DNA of 64,000 nucleotides from Streptomyces sp. NBC_01803 (GCF_035917415.1 NZ_CP109073.1:5698001-5762000); one strand, 5' to 3'. Positions 22,764 to 31,570 are shown, counted from the first letter of the stretch. Notes: generated by a model from the letters alone, not told the origin. A program made the numbers and translations.

Positions 22764-23254
22764 GTGATCCACACCGAACGCCGCCTGCCGGAGGCGGACG
22801 CGCTGCTGACCGACGGCACCAAGGCGCGGGTCCGGACCGTCCGGCCGGACGACCGGGAGCGGTTGGAGCGGCTCTTCGCGGAGATGCCCGACGCGAGCCT
22901 GCGCATGCGTTTCTTCGCGGTCAGCCCCGGGGCGGCCCACGAGGCCGCCGCGCGCTGCTGTGCTCCCGCCCCCGGTTTCCTGGCGCTCGTCCCCTCATCG
23001 GCGACCGGGCGATCGGCGTGGCGGACTACCGGCGTGGCGGACTACCGGCGCGACGCCCGCCGGGCACCGAGCGCGGAAGTGTCCCTGACGGTCGCGGACG
23101 CCTGGCACCACCGTGGGGTGGGCACGCTGCTGATGGAACATCTCGCCCACGCCGCCCGCGACGAAGGGGTCTCCGTCTTCACCGCCGACGCCCTGGCCGA
23201 CAACCACGCCGTGCTGAAGGTGTTCTCCGATCTGGGGCTGCCCGTGTCGCGGCG
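22764..23254 (+). pseudogene. GNAT acetyltransferase relic with compensated frameshift
   Basis: The frame starting at GTG 22764 encodes a GNAT domain of the Pat/acyl-CoA-synthetase-associated type: TDGTKARVRTVRPDDRERLE, MPDASLRMRFF, then VADAWHHRGVGTLLMEHLAH with the acetyl-CoA loop R-G-V-G-T, and ALADNHAVLKVFSDLGLPV. Between about 22990 and 23030 the family sequence LIGDRAIGVADYRR appears in a different frame. A one-base loss there is compensated by a 16-bp tandem duplication (23015-23046). After LGLPVSRR (about 23254) the homology ends and the frame runs antisense into the formate dehydrogenase gene. Probably inactive. Confidence 0.7.
23015..23046 (+). repeat. 16-bp tandem duplication inside the GNAT relic
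   Basis: GGCGTGGCGGACTACC occurs twice without a gap. Each copy encodes the GVADYR motif once, in different frames. Sixteen bases shift the frame by one and restore the register lost just upstream. Confidence 0.9.
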
Positions 23255-23284
23255 CCCATCACCGTCGCCTTCCCGTCCGCGCCG

Positions 23285-26050
23285 TCATCGTTGTTCCTCC
23301 CTCAGCACACCACCGTCTTCGGCGCCCCGCGAGGCGAACGGGGCCGGTTTCCCGGCGTCGGGGGCGGCGTCCGCCGCAGCGGTCACCCGCACGGCGGTCA
23401 CCTTGTACTCGGGGCACGAGGTCACCGTGTCGGCATGGCCGGACGTCAGGCTGTTCACGCCATGGGCGGGGAAGTGGAAGGAGCAGAACACCTCGCCGGG
23501 CGAGGTGTCGTCGGTGAGGCGCGCGGTGAGCCGGGCGCGGCCGTGGTGGCTGGTCACCTCCACGGGCGTGCCGTCGGCGATCCCCAGTCGGACGGCGTCG
23601 TCCGGGTGCAGATCCAGAAAGTCCTCCGGGGCGATGACCAGATTGTCGCCACGCCGGGTCATGCTGCCGGAGTTGTAGTGGGCCCAGCGGCGGCCGGTGG
23701 TCATCAGGAGGGGATAGTCGTCGTCCGGCTCCTCACCGGGCGGCAAGTACGGGACGGCCGCCAGGTGGGCCCGGCCGTCGGGAGTGGCGAAGCGCCGGGT
23801 GTAGAGCTTGGCCTCGGGCGGGCCACCGGGGTCGCGACAGGGCCAGGGCAGTGCCCCTTCGCGGTCCAGCCGCTCGTGCGAGATGCCGGCGAAGAGAGGG
23901 GCGACGCGGGCGCACTCGGCCAGGGCGGCGGCGGGCGTCCGGCAGCGCAGGTCCGTTCCCAGCAGGTCGGCGACGGCCAGGACGGTGTCGAAGTCGCTCC
24001 GGGTGCCGTCCGGCGGCGCCGCGGCAGGGCGCACGCGCTGGAACCGCCGGTCGAAGTTGACGAATGTGCCGTTCTTCTCCAGCCAGGAGGTGACCGGCAG
24101 GACGATGTCGGCGTGGCGGGCGGCCTCCGAGAGGAACAGTTCGTTGCAGATCACCAGGGGGCATCGCGCCAGGGCCTCGCGGACCTGGTTCGTGTCGGGG
24201 TCGGTGGCCATCACGTCCTCGCCGATGACCCACAGGGCCCGCAGTCGTCCTTCGCGCGCCGCCGCGAACATCTCCGGGATGCGCAGGCCGGGGCGGTCCG
24301 GCACGGGCGCGCCCCACTCCGCCTCGGCACGCGCCCGGGCAGCGGGGTCGCCGACCTTCTGGTACCCGGGCAGGAAGTCCGGTAGCGCGCCCATGTCGGA
24401 GGCGCCCTGGACGTTGTTCTGGCCGCGCAGCGGATTCACCCCGAAGCCCCGGTCGGTGCCGATGGCCCCCCGGAGGATCGCGAGGTTCGCCAGGGCGCGC
24501 ACCCCATCGGTGCCGTGCAAGTGCTCCGTGACGCCGAGGCCGTACAGGATCGCGGGGCGCCGCGCCCCGCCGTAGAGCCGGGCCGCGGCGATCAGGTCCG
24601 CCTCGGGAACGCCGGTGACGTCGGCCACCCGGCCCGGGGGGTAGTCGGCGAGCAGGCGGGACAGCTCCGGCAGGCCGGCGGCCCGCTCGCGCAGGAAGTC
24701 CTCGTCCGCCAGCCCTTCGGCGAGCAGGACGTGGGCCAGCCCGTGGAACAGCGCGACGTTGGTGCCCGGACGGGGACGCAGGTGTACGTCGGCGTGCCGG
24801 GCGAGTCCGACGTGCCGCGGGTCGGCGACGACCAGGCGGGCACCGCCCAGCGCCTGCCGCAGCAGCCGGGCCCCCACGACAGGGTGCGCCTCGACGGGAT
24901 TGGCCCCGACCACGAGCAGGCAGTCGGCCCCGGCCACGTCGTCGAAGCTGTCCGTGCCGCCGGGCAGCCCGAAGGACGCCGTCAGTCCCGAGGCGGACGG
25001 GGAGTGGCACAGCCGGGAGCAGTTGTCGACGCTGTTGGTGCCGATCACCACCCGCAGGAACTTCTGGATCAGGTAGTTGTCCTCGTTGGTGGCGCGAGCC
25101 GAGGACACCACGGCGACCGACTCCGGCCCGCCAGCCGCGACGGCCTCCCGCAGGCCGTCGGCCACCCGGCGCAGCGCCTCCTCCCACCCGGCGGGCTCCA
25201 GCTGGCCGTCCCGGCGCAGCAGCGGCCCGGTCAGCCGTTCGCCGGAGCGGAGGAAGCCATGGGCGAAACGGCCCTTCACACACGCGTGTCCCCGGTTGAC
25301 AGGCCCCTCCCGGTCCGGCAGCACCGCGCGGATCTCGCCGGCGGCTGTGACGACGTCGAGGGAGCAGCCGACGCCGCAGTACCCGCAGGTGGTGCGCGTG
25401 ACTCCCGTGACGGGCCGGGTGACCGACGTGAGCCCGGCCCCCGGGCCCGGCTGGGTGATCGCCCCCGTGGGGCAGGTGTCGACGCAGCCGCCGCAGGCCA
25501 CGCAGTCGGACTCGGCCCACGAGCCGCCGGTCCCCGGCGCCACCACCGTCTCGGAGCCCCGGCCGGCCAGGGTTAGCGCGAAGGTGCCCTGCACCTCGGC
25601 GCACATCCGCACGCACCGGCCGCAGGCGATGCACAGGTCACGGTCCAGCCGCACGTACGGGTGCGAATCGTCGCGTCCCAGGCCGCCCGGTCCCTGGGCG
25701 GTCTCGGCGGGGACGCCCAGCGACCGGCAGGCACGGGCCAACTCGCTGTCCGTCGCCGCCAGGGCCCGGGGCGGCAGGATGGAGGCGATCAGCGCGACCG
25801 CGTCGCGCCGCAGCGAGCGCAGTTCCTCCTCGTCGGTCGTCACCCGGGCGCCGGCCACGGCCGGGGTCACGCAGGAGGCGACCACCTTGCCGTCGGCGCG
25901 CACCAGGCAGGCGCGGCAGGAGCCCGCTGGGCTCATCCGGTCGTCGTGGCACAACGCGGGCAGCTCCACCCCCGCCGCCCCGGCCGCCGCCAGCAGGGAA
26001 GCCTCCTCGGGCACCGCCACCGGCAGGCCGTCGACGGTGAGACGGATCAC
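23285..26050 (-). CDS. NAD-dependent formate dehydrogenase, molybdopterin catalytic subunit
   Basis: A 921-residue molybdenum/tungsten formate dehydrogenase alpha subunit. It has a 2Fe-2S ferredoxin domain (C34, C45, C48, C60), two 4Fe-4S motifs (C140-C150 and C183-C193), the catalytic-domain cluster (C222, C225, C229, C257) and the molybdopterin domain. The catalytic residue is Cys 348 (NCSRLCHSPS), the cysteine form of the selenocysteine enzymes. The C-terminal cofactor domain contains WAHYNSGSMTRR. GTG 26050 overlaps the stop of the diaphorase gene as GTGA, so translation is coupled. The complex should oxidise formate to CO2 and reduce NAD+ in the cytoplasm. Confidence 0.9.
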   Translation of the reverse strand: MIRLTVDGLPVAVPEEASLLAAAGAAGVELPALCHDDRMSPAGSCRACLVRADGKVVASCVTPAVAGARVTTDEEELRSLRRDAVALIASILPPRALAATDSELARACRSLGVPAETAQGPGGLGRDDSHPYVRLDRDLCIACGRCVRMCAEVQGTFALTLAGRGSETVVAPGTGGSWAESDCVACGGCVDTCPTGAITQPGPGAGLTSVTRPVTGVTRTTCGYCGVGCSLDVVTAAGEIRAVLPDREGPVNRGHACVKGRFAHGFLRSGERLTGPLLRRDGQLEPAGWEEALRRVADGLREAVAAGGPESVAVVSSARATNEDNYLIQKFLRVVIGTNSVDNCSRLCHSPSASGLTASFGLPGGTDSFDDVAGADCLLVVGANPVEAHPVVGARLLRQALGGARLVVADPRHVGLARHADVHLRPRPGTNVALFHGLAHVLLAEGLADEDFLRERAAGLPELSRLLADYPPGRVADVTGVPEADLIAAARLYGGARRPAILYGLGVTEHLHGTDGVRALANLAILRGAIGTDRGFGVNPLRGQNNVQGASDMGALPDFLPGYQKVGDPAARARAEAEWGAPVPDRPGLRIPEMFAAAREGRLRALWVIGEDVMATDPDTNQVREALARCPLVICNELFLSEAARHADIVLPVTSWLEKNGTFVNFDRRFQRVRPAAAPPDGTRSDFDTVLAVADLLGTDLRCRTPAAALAECARVAPLFAGISHERLDREGALPWPCRDPGGPPEAKLYTRRFATPDGRAHLAAVPYLPPGEEPDDDYPLLMTTGRRWAHYNSGSMTRRGDNLVIAPEDFLDLHPDDAVRLGIADGTPVEVTSHHGRARLTARLTDDTSPGEVFCSFHFPAHGVNSLTSGHADTVTSCPEYKVTAVRVTAAADAAPDAGKPAPFASRGAEDGGVLREEQR

Positions 26051-27753
26051 CGCGGCCACCCCGGCAGCCGGTCGCCGTAGGCACGGGCCAGGGTGCGCAC
26101 CGCAGGCGGGATCCGGCGGCCGAAGGCGCACAGACTGGCCTCGGCCAGCAGCCGCAGCATCCGCCCGTAGTCCTCGTCCGGCGGGCCGCCCGCGGCGGCG
26201 ATTTCCAGCCCCCGGCGTGAGCCGACCCGGCACGGGGAGCAGGCGCCGCAGCTCTCCGCCGCCGCGAACTCCCACACATGGCGCAGTACCGCCGCGGGCT
26301 CCACCCGGTCGTCCAGGGCCACCAGGCCGGCGTGCCCGAGGGCCGCTCCGCGTCCGGCCAGCGCCACCTCGGTCAGCGGCACGTCCAGGCGGTCACCGGC
26401 CAGGAAGCCTCCCAGGGGCCCGCCGACCTGCACCACGGCGGGCCGGGCGCCGTCCTTCAGGCCACCGCCCAGCCCGGTGACGATCCGTTCCAGCGGGGTG
26501 CCCAGCTCCACCTCGTAGCACCCCGGCCGGGCGAACCGTTCGGACAGGCAGACCAGTTTGGTCCCGCTCTCGTCGGGTGTCCCGCGGCGGGCGTACGCCT
26601 CCCCGCCCCGCCGCACGATCCAGGGCAGGGCGGCCAGCGTCTCGACGTTGTGCACCACCGTCGGCGCGTCCCACACGCCGCGCTGGGTGGGGTATGGCGG
26701 CCGGGGCCGGGCGCACCCCCGGGCGCCCTCCAGGCCGGCGATCAGCGCCGTCTCCTCTCCGGCTACATAGGACCCCGCGCCCGCCACGACGCCGATGTCC
26801 AGCCGGGTGGACGTCCCGTGCACGGCGGGGCCGAGATGCCCGGCGGCGTACGCGTCGTCGAGCGCCTCGCGCAGCCTGGCCAGGGCCCGCGGGTACTCCG
26901 AGCGCACCAGCACGACGCCGCGCGCGGCGCCGCAGGCGAAGCAGGCCAGGGCAAGGCCCTCCAGCACCCGTCCGGGGTCCGCCTCCATCAGCAGCCGGTC
27001 GGCGAACGATCCCGGGTCTCCCTCGTCCCCGTTCGCGACGACCACGGCGTCCAGGGCACCCCCGGTGGATCCCCACTTCGCGGCCACGGGAAAGCCGGCT
27101 CCGCCCCGGCCGCGCAGCCCCGACGCGGCCACCTCGGCCAGCACCCCGTCGCGCGTCCCTGACGTCACGACCCCCGGCCAGACCTGCCAGGGCCGCTCAC
27201 CGCCCAGCACCCCACCGAGGAGCACCGGGTCACCGGTGGCGTCCGCGGCCGGGATCTCGGGGGCCCGCGCGGGTTCACGGCCGGCGAGCTGGGCGGGCAG
27301 GGAGGCGCCGGCGCACGGCGTGTCGCCGTCCAGCGCGGCCGGACCCGCGTAGCAGAACCCCAGGCAGCGAACCGTCTGCAGGGACACGGAGCCGTCGTCG
27401 CGCACGTGGTCGGCCGTCACCCCGAGGATCTCCTCGACCTGCTGGAGATGGCCTCCACCGGTGACGGAGAAGCAGGCCGTGGCGGAACAGACCCGGACAT
27501 GCCGCCGCCCGCGGGGCGTTGCCAGATCCGCGTAGTACGAGGCGGGGCCCAGCCCCGCCGCGCCGGGCAGGCCCGAGTCGGCCGCGACGCGGGGGGCCCA
27601 CGCGCCGGGCGGTTCCCGCGTCGGCCGGCGCGCCGCGGCCAGCGCGTCGACGAGCCGTTCGCCGGGCCGGTCGCCCCGCCCGGCCAGGGCACGGAAGGCG
27701 TCGAAGCGGGCGGCGGAAGCGGGCCCCGGGCCAGGGGAGGGCGGAGTGGTCAT
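26047..27753 (-). CDS. Formate dehydrogenase NADH-diaphorase subunit (NuoE-NuoF fusion)
   Basis: A 568-residue subunit with two parts. Residues 85-150 form a NuoE-like thioredoxin-fold 2Fe-2S domain (C89, C94, C130, C134). Residues 190-560 form a NuoF-like domain with the FMN loop GLRGRGGAGFPVAAKW, the NAD-binding NGDEGDPGSFADRLLME and the 4Fe-4S motif ESCGACSPCRVG. It passes electrons from the catalytic subunit to NAD+. In many FDH complexes the two parts are separate genes (fdsG, fdsB); here they are fused. It is first in a two-gene operon, with no accessory fdhD or fdsD seen. ATG 27753 is followed by a proline-rich leader. Confidence 0.88.
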   Translation of the reverse strand: MTTPPSPGPGPASAARFDAFRALAGRGDRPGERLVDALAAARRPTREPPGAWAPRVAADSGLPGAAGLGPASYYADLATPRGRRHVRVCSATACFSVTGGGHLQQVEEILGVTADHVRDDGSVSLQTVRCLGFCYAGPAALDGDTPCAGASLPAQLAGREPARAPEIPAADATGDPVLLGGVLGGERPWQVWPGVVTSGTRDGVLAEVAASGLRGRGGAGFPVAAKWGSTGGALDAVVVANGDEGDPGSFADRLLMEADPGRVLEGLALACFACGAARGVVLVRSEYPRALARLREALDDAYAAGHLGPAVHGTSTRLDIGVVAGAGSYVAGEETALIAGLEGARGCARPRPPYPTQRGVWDAPTVVHNVETLAALPWIVRRGGEAYARRGTPDESGTKLVCLSERFARPGCYEVELGTPLERIVTGLGGGLKDGARPAVVQVGGPLGGFLAGDRLDVPLTEVALAGRGAALGHAGLVALDDRVEPAAVLRHVWEFAAAESCGACSPCRVGSRRGLEIAAAGGPPDEDYGRMLRLLAEASLCAFGRRIPPAVRTLARAYGDRLPGWPR

Positions 27754-27831
27754 GGCCTCATCGTCGGGGTCGGCCCACCGCGGCGCACTCCGGACACCCG
27801 CCCGCCGTGGCGAACGGGGTCGGGCCGCCGC

Positions 27832-27877
27832 GGGCGACCGGGTCGCCCGAGCAAGTCAGCAGGATGACAATGTCCTG
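27832..27877. promoter_or_regulatory. Two inverted repeats in the formate dehydrogenase/XRE divergent promoter
   Basis: GGGCGACC-G-GGTCGCCC (27832-27848) is perfect. CAGGA-N8-TCCTG (27860-27877) encloses a second small palindrome, GACA-A-TGTC. Both lie in the 164-bp divergent region, 80-125 bases from the diaphorase ATG and 41-86 bases before the XRE-type gene, and are the natural binding sites for that regulator. Confidence 0.5.
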
Positions 27878-27917
27878 ATACGGGAGTTTTTGTCGGGGGA
27901 GGGAGGAGACGTTCGGT

Positions 27918-28571
27918 ATGACGACGGCCTCAGGCGGACGCGGAGATCTCGGTCGGCGGGCGGCACTGCGGCGTCGCCAGCTCGGGCTCAGCCAGGAGGA
28001 GGTGGCCGCCCGGGCCGGGATGGCGCCCGCCTACGTCCGCTACCTCGAAGAGCAGTCCGTCACTCCGGGAGTCGGCTCGCTGCTCCGGCTCGCCGGCGCA
28101 CTGGAGACCTCGGCCGCCGCGCTGCGCGGGGAGGGCACGGATCTGCCGCCCGGCCTCGGCAGGGAGGCCCGCCACCCCGAACTGCTGGAGATGGACCCCG
28201 GGGAATGCCGCTCCCGGCTTGCCACCCACGGGGTGGGCCGGATCGCGGTGTGCGAGGACGGAGCACCCGCCGTCCTGCCGGTCAACTACAGCGTCGTCGA
28301 CGGCACCGTCGCGTTCCGCACCGCGCCCGGCAGCGTCCCCGACCGGGCCGCCGGGCAGCGGGTCGCCTTCGAGGTGGACCACATCGACGAGGCGCTCAGC
28401 CAGGGCTGGAGTGTGCTTCTCGTCGGCACTGCCCGGCGCGTCACGGACCCGGCGACCGTCCGGCACCTGGGTGCGCGGGCCCACAGCGGCCCCTGGGCCG
28501 GCGGGGACCGTCCCCAGTGGCTGTGCATCGACGCGGAGCGTGTCACCGGACGCCGCGTCCGGACCCCCTGA
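27918..28571 (+). CDS. XRE HTH fused to pyridoxamine-5'-phosphate-oxidase-like domain
   Basis: A 217-residue two-domain protein. Residues 12-70 are an XRE-type HTH (LRRRQLGLSQEEVAARAGMAPAYVRYLEE). Residues 90-215 are a split-barrel flavin-binding domain of the PNPOx-like class (LLEMDPGECRSRLATHGVGR, VLPVNYSVVDGTVAFRT, RVAFEVDHIDEALSQGWSVL). The second domain may sense FMN, F420 or haem and control DNA binding. It is divergent from formate dehydrogenase and upstream of NAD-salvage and nitroreductase genes, suggesting a redox-responsive regulator. GGAGGAGAC precedes the ATG. Confidence 0.85.
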   Translation: MTTASGGRGDLGRRAALRRRQLGLSQEEVAARAGMAPAYVRYLEEQSVTPGVGSLLRLAGALETSAAALRGEGTDLPPGLGREARHPELLEMDPGECRSRLATHGVGRIAVCEDGAPAVLPVNYSVVDGTVAFRTAPGSVPDRAAGQRVAFEVDHIDEALSQGWSVLLVGTARRVTDPATVRHLGARAHSGPWAGGDRPQWLCIDAERVTGRRVRTP

Positions 28572-28608
28572 GCGGCGCCGGGCGGCACCGGCGGAACAGG
28601 AGACGGCC

Positions 28609-29958
28609 ATGTCCGACGCGACCACCACCGACCTGTACGAGGTCACCATGGCACTGTCGTATCTCCGCGAGGGGATGACGGGCCCCGCCACCTTCAGCCT
28701 CTTCGTCCGCCACGCGCCGCCGAACCGGGGTTTCCTGGTGGCCGCCGGCCTGGAGTCGGCACTGGACCACCTGTCCCGCCTGCGGGTGACCGCCGGGGAC
28801 ACGGCGGCGTTCGCCGCCGCGCTGCACCGGCCCCATGAGGACCTCGTTCCCCTGCTGGACATGAGCTTCACCGGCGACGTGTGGGCGGTCCCCGAAGGCA
28901 GGATCGTGCATCCGGGGGAGCCCCTGCTGGAGGTGACGGCGCCCCTGCCCCAGGCCCAGTTCGTCGAGACCAGCCTGCTGAACCTGGTCAGCCACCAGAC
29001 CGCGGTGGCGTCCAAGGCGGCGCGGTGCGTCATCGCCGCCGGCGGCCGCCCGGTAGTGGACTTCTCGCTGCGCCGCACTCACGGCCTGGACGCCGGCGCC
29101 CAGGCGGCGCGCCTGGGCGGCCTGGTCGGTTTCACCGCCACCAGCAACGTCGCCGCGGCCACCGCGTACGGGCTGGCGGCCACCGGCACCATGGCCCACT
29201 CCTATGTCGAGGCATTCCCCGACGAGGAGAGCGCCTTCCACGCCTTCGCCCGCACCCACCCCGGCCCGGTGACGTTCCTGGTCGACACTTATGACACCGA
29301 GGCGGGGACGGCCACGGCCGCCCGTGTCCTGCGTCGGCTCGGCCGGGGGCCCGGCTGCGGCATCCGCCTCGACAGCGGCGATCTCGGCGACCTGGCCGTC
29401 CGCTGTCGCCGCATCCTGGACGACGCCGGGCTGCCCGAGGTCCGGATCGTCGCCAGCGGCGGCCTGGACGAGTACGCCATCGACGACCTGGTCCGGGCCC
29501 AAGCCCCCCTCGATGTCTTCGCCGTCGGCACCAAGGTCGGCGTCTCGGCCGACGCGCCCTATCTGGACTCCGCCTACAAACTGGTGGCTCACGACGGCGT
29601 CCCGGTGATGAAGCTGTCGACCGCGAAGGTGACCTCCCCCGGTCCCAAACAGGTATGGCGCCGCCGCGGAATCGACGACACCGTCGGCGTCCGGGACGAG
29701 GACCCGCCCCCGCGAGGGGAGCCCCTCCTGCGACAGGTCATGGCGAGGGGGCGGCGCACCGCGGACCCGGACACCCTGGAGAACGCCCGTCGGCGCTTCA
29801 CGGCCGACCTGGCGGAACTCCCGCCGCCGGCCCGGCGGATCCGCGGCCCCGTGCCCCCGGGCGTCATGACCTCCGCCCGGCTCGCCCGCCTCACCGAGCG
29901 CGTGCGGCGCCACCGTATCGAGCACGACCTCGGGACCAGCCCGTCGACGGTCCGATGA
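28609..29958 (+). CDS. pncB: Nicotinate phosphoribosyltransferase
   Basis: A 449-residue enzyme of the NAPRTase family, forming nicotinate mononucleotide from nicotinate and PRPP with ATP hydrolysis (NAD salvage). Family signatures are TDLYEVTMALSYLREGM at the N-terminus, VDFSLRRTHGLDAGAQAAR, FLVDTYDTEAGTATAARV, GIRLDSGDLGDLAVRCR, IVASGGLDEYAIDDL and DVFAVGTKVGVSADAP. AGGAGA lies eight bases before ATG 28609. It starts 37 bases after the XRE-flavin regulator and is followed 29 bases later by a nitroreductase, so the three are one operon. Raising NAD would support the divergent NAD-linked formate dehydrogenase. Confidence 0.9.
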   Translation: MSDATTTDLYEVTMALSYLREGMTGPATFSLFVRHAPPNRGFLVAAGLESALDHLSRLRVTAGDTAAFAAALHRPHEDLVPLLDMSFTGDVWAVPEGRIVHPGEPLLEVTAPLPQAQFVETSLLNLVSHQTAVASKAARCVIAAGGRPVVDFSLRRTHGLDAGAQAARLGGLVGFTATSNVAAATAYGLAATGTMAHSYVEAFPDEESAFHAFARTHPGPVTFLVDTYDTEAGTATAARVLRRLGRGPGCGIRLDSGDLGDLAVRCRRILDDAGLPEVRIVASGGLDEYAIDDLVRAQAPLDVFAVGTKVGVSADAPYLDSAYKLVAHDGVPVMKLSTAKVTSPGPKQVWRRRGIDDTVGVRDEDPPPRGEPLLRQVMARGRRTADPDTLENARRRFTADLAELPPPARRIRGPVPPGVMTSARLARLTERVRRHRIEHDLGTSPSTVR

Positions 29959-29987
29959 GGCCGCATCCCAGGCAGGAGACAACGACT

Positions 29988-30986
29988 ATGGAACGCCCCG
30001 AGCCCGACGCCGCCACCCTGGAGAAGATCGTCTCCGCCGCCATCGCCGCCCCGTCCATCCACAACACCCAGCCCTGGCGCTTCCGCGGCGACGCCCGCGC
30101 CGGGACGGTTCTCCTCGAAGCCGTCCCCGAACGGCGCCTGACCCACACCGACCCCGCCGGGCGCGCCCTGCACCTGTCCGCCGGCGCCGCGCTGTTCAAC
30201 CTGCGCGTCGCCGCAGCCCACTTCGGCTGGCACCTGGCCCTGCGGCTTCTCCCCGACCCGGCGACCCCGGGGCTGCTCGCCGCCCTCCAGGTGACCGGAA
30301 CGCCCGGCCACGGCGCGGCGGAACCGGCCCAGCCACCGGAGCACGACCTGTACGACGCCGTGTGGCACCGGCACAGCAGCCGCTTCCCCTACGCCAATCG
30401 CCCCTTGCCGCAGCGCGTCGCCGCCGCCCTCACGGAGGCGGCCCGGTACGAGGGCGCCTCGCTGCGTCTGCCCGACGCCGAGGAGACCCAGCGGCTGCTG
30501 CGCATCACGGCGGACGGCGAGTGGCGCAACGCGCACGACCCCGAGCGGCGCGCGGAGAGCCGCGGCTGGCTCCGCGACACCGGCTCGTTCGGACTGCCTC
30601 CTACGGCCACCGGTCCGCAGGACGTCTCCGGGCACCTCCCCGTGCGGGACTTCACCGGGGCGCCGCAGATCCTGCCCACCGAGGTCTTCGAGACCAACCC
30701 GACCATCGCCGTCCTGTCCACCGCCCACGACCGCCGCGCCGACTGGCTCCACGCCGGCGAGGCCCTCGAACACGCCCTGCTCGTGGCGACGGCGCACTCG
30801 GTCCGCACCTCGCTGCTTCACCAGGCCCTCGAATGGCCCGACCTGCGCGCCGCCCTGCGCGATCCCCGCCACGACCCGGGCCCGGTCCAGATGCTGATCC
30901 GCCTCGGTTACGGCCCCGCGGGCGAGCCCACCGCCCGTCGACCCGTGCGGCAGGCGTTCCGCGCGTCCCCCCGCTCCACCTGGTAG
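29988..30986 (+). CDS. Acg-like nitroreductase family protein
   Basis: A 332-residue protein resembling the mycobacterial Acg family (Rv2032, 331 residues): two fused nitroreductase-type halves that hold FMN but often lack reductase activity. Visible features are AAIAAPSIHNTQPWRFRG at residues 16-33, ALFNLRVAAAHFGWHLALRLLP, RHSSRFPYANRPLP, and MLIRLGYGPAGEPTARRPV at the C-terminus. In M. tuberculosis Acg is among the most strongly DosR-induced genes and may sequester flavin. ATG 29988 has AGGAGA upstream and gives the family length; a longer frame begins at 29955. Confidence 0.87.
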   Translation: MERPEPDAATLEKIVSAAIAAPSIHNTQPWRFRGDARAGTVLLEAVPERRLTHTDPAGRALHLSAGAALFNLRVAAAHFGWHLALRLLPDPATPGLLAALQVTGTPGHGAAEPAQPPEHDLYDAVWHRHSSRFPYANRPLPQRVAAALTEAARYEGASLRLPDAEETQRLLRITADGEWRNAHDPERRAESRGWLRDTGSFGLPPTATGPQDVSGHLPVRDFTGAPQILPTEVFETNPTIAVLSTAHDRRADWLHAGEALEHALLVATAHSVRTSLLHQALEWPDLRAALRDPRHDPGPVQMLIRLGYGPAGEPTARRPVRQAFRASPRSTW

Positions 30987-31040
30987 GAGACCGCCGCGGC
31001 CGCCGGGCTCATGCCAGGAGCCGCCGTGGGCGGCCCGTTC

Positions 31041-31304
31041 TCAGGGCTTGGTGAGGGGACCGCCGTGCAGTGCGTTCAGACGGCGCCGGTACTCCTCCTC
31101 GTCGATCTCCCCGCGGGCGAATCGGTCACCGAGGATCTGCTCGGGTGTGGGCGCGGCGGGGGAGTGGGGGTGCTCGTGCGGACGGCTGAGGGCGCGGAAG
31201 AGCAGAATGGCGCCGGTGATGATCAGTGCCCAGAAAAGGATCATGCTGGTTGTCATCGCGAACCAGCCCCATCCGCTGACGTCGTGGTTGTACCAGAACA
31301 TCAT
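31041..31304 (-). CDS. SHOCT-domain small membrane protein
   Basis: An 87-residue protein with one transmembrane helix (about 12-38, GWFAMTTSMILFWALIITGAIL) and a C-terminal SHOCT motif (ILGDRFARGEIDEEEYRRRLNAL), thought to mediate oligomerisation. It is convergent with the nitroreductase gene, 54 bases apart. A one-mismatch copy of the dormancy palindrome lies 127 bases upstream, so it may be part of that regulon; SHOCT membrane proteins are frequent there. Confidence 0.85.
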   Translation of the reverse strand: MMFWYNHDVSGWGWFAMTTSMILFWALIITGAILLFRALSRPHEHPHSPAAPTPEQILGDRFARGEIDEEEYRRRLNALHGGPLTKP

Positions 31305-31430
31305 CGCTACTCACCCGCTTCCGCAGACCGGCGCGGACCGGAGGCCCGGCGTCCGTGGGGACTCCCGTCTCCAGCGTGCATCATCTCCGGGCCGCGTGCG
31401 CCGGGGGCGGGGCCGGATGGTCCTGGCCCG

Positions 31431-31444
31431 TGGGCTGTTCGGCC
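31431..31444. promoter_or_regulatory. Near-match of the dormancy palindrome
   Basis: GGGCTGTTCGGCCC differs by one base from the GGGCCGTTCGGCCC found at 6309 and 9123. It lies 127 bases upstream of the SHOCT gene on the minus strand. Confidence 0.4.
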
Positions 31445-31542
31445 CCGCTGGATCCGGGTACCCGAGCGCACGGCCCAGGGCGAGGGCACAGGACGAGCCA
31501 CGAGGAAGGCGAGCCGTGCACGGGTGCTCAGGATGTCGGGAG

Positions 31543-31570
31543 CCCATGCCCCGCGCGCGCGGGGCATGGG
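31543..31570. repeat. Perfect 28-bp palindrome (hairpin)
   Basis: The arms CCCATGCCCCGCGC and GCGCGGGGCATGGG are exact reverse complements with no spacer. On the minus strand it is preceded by GAAACT and followed by CTCCCGACATCC. A hairpin directly at the end of a vanishing reading frame recalls the right end of IS200/IS605-type elements, but neither tnpA nor a recognisable tnpB is present. Confidence 0.5.

Noticed and set aside
22719..23678. 319-codon frame as a complete GNAT protein
   Set aside because: GNAT likeness ends at about 23254; the remaining 140 codons are the antisense of the formate dehydrogenase C-terminus.
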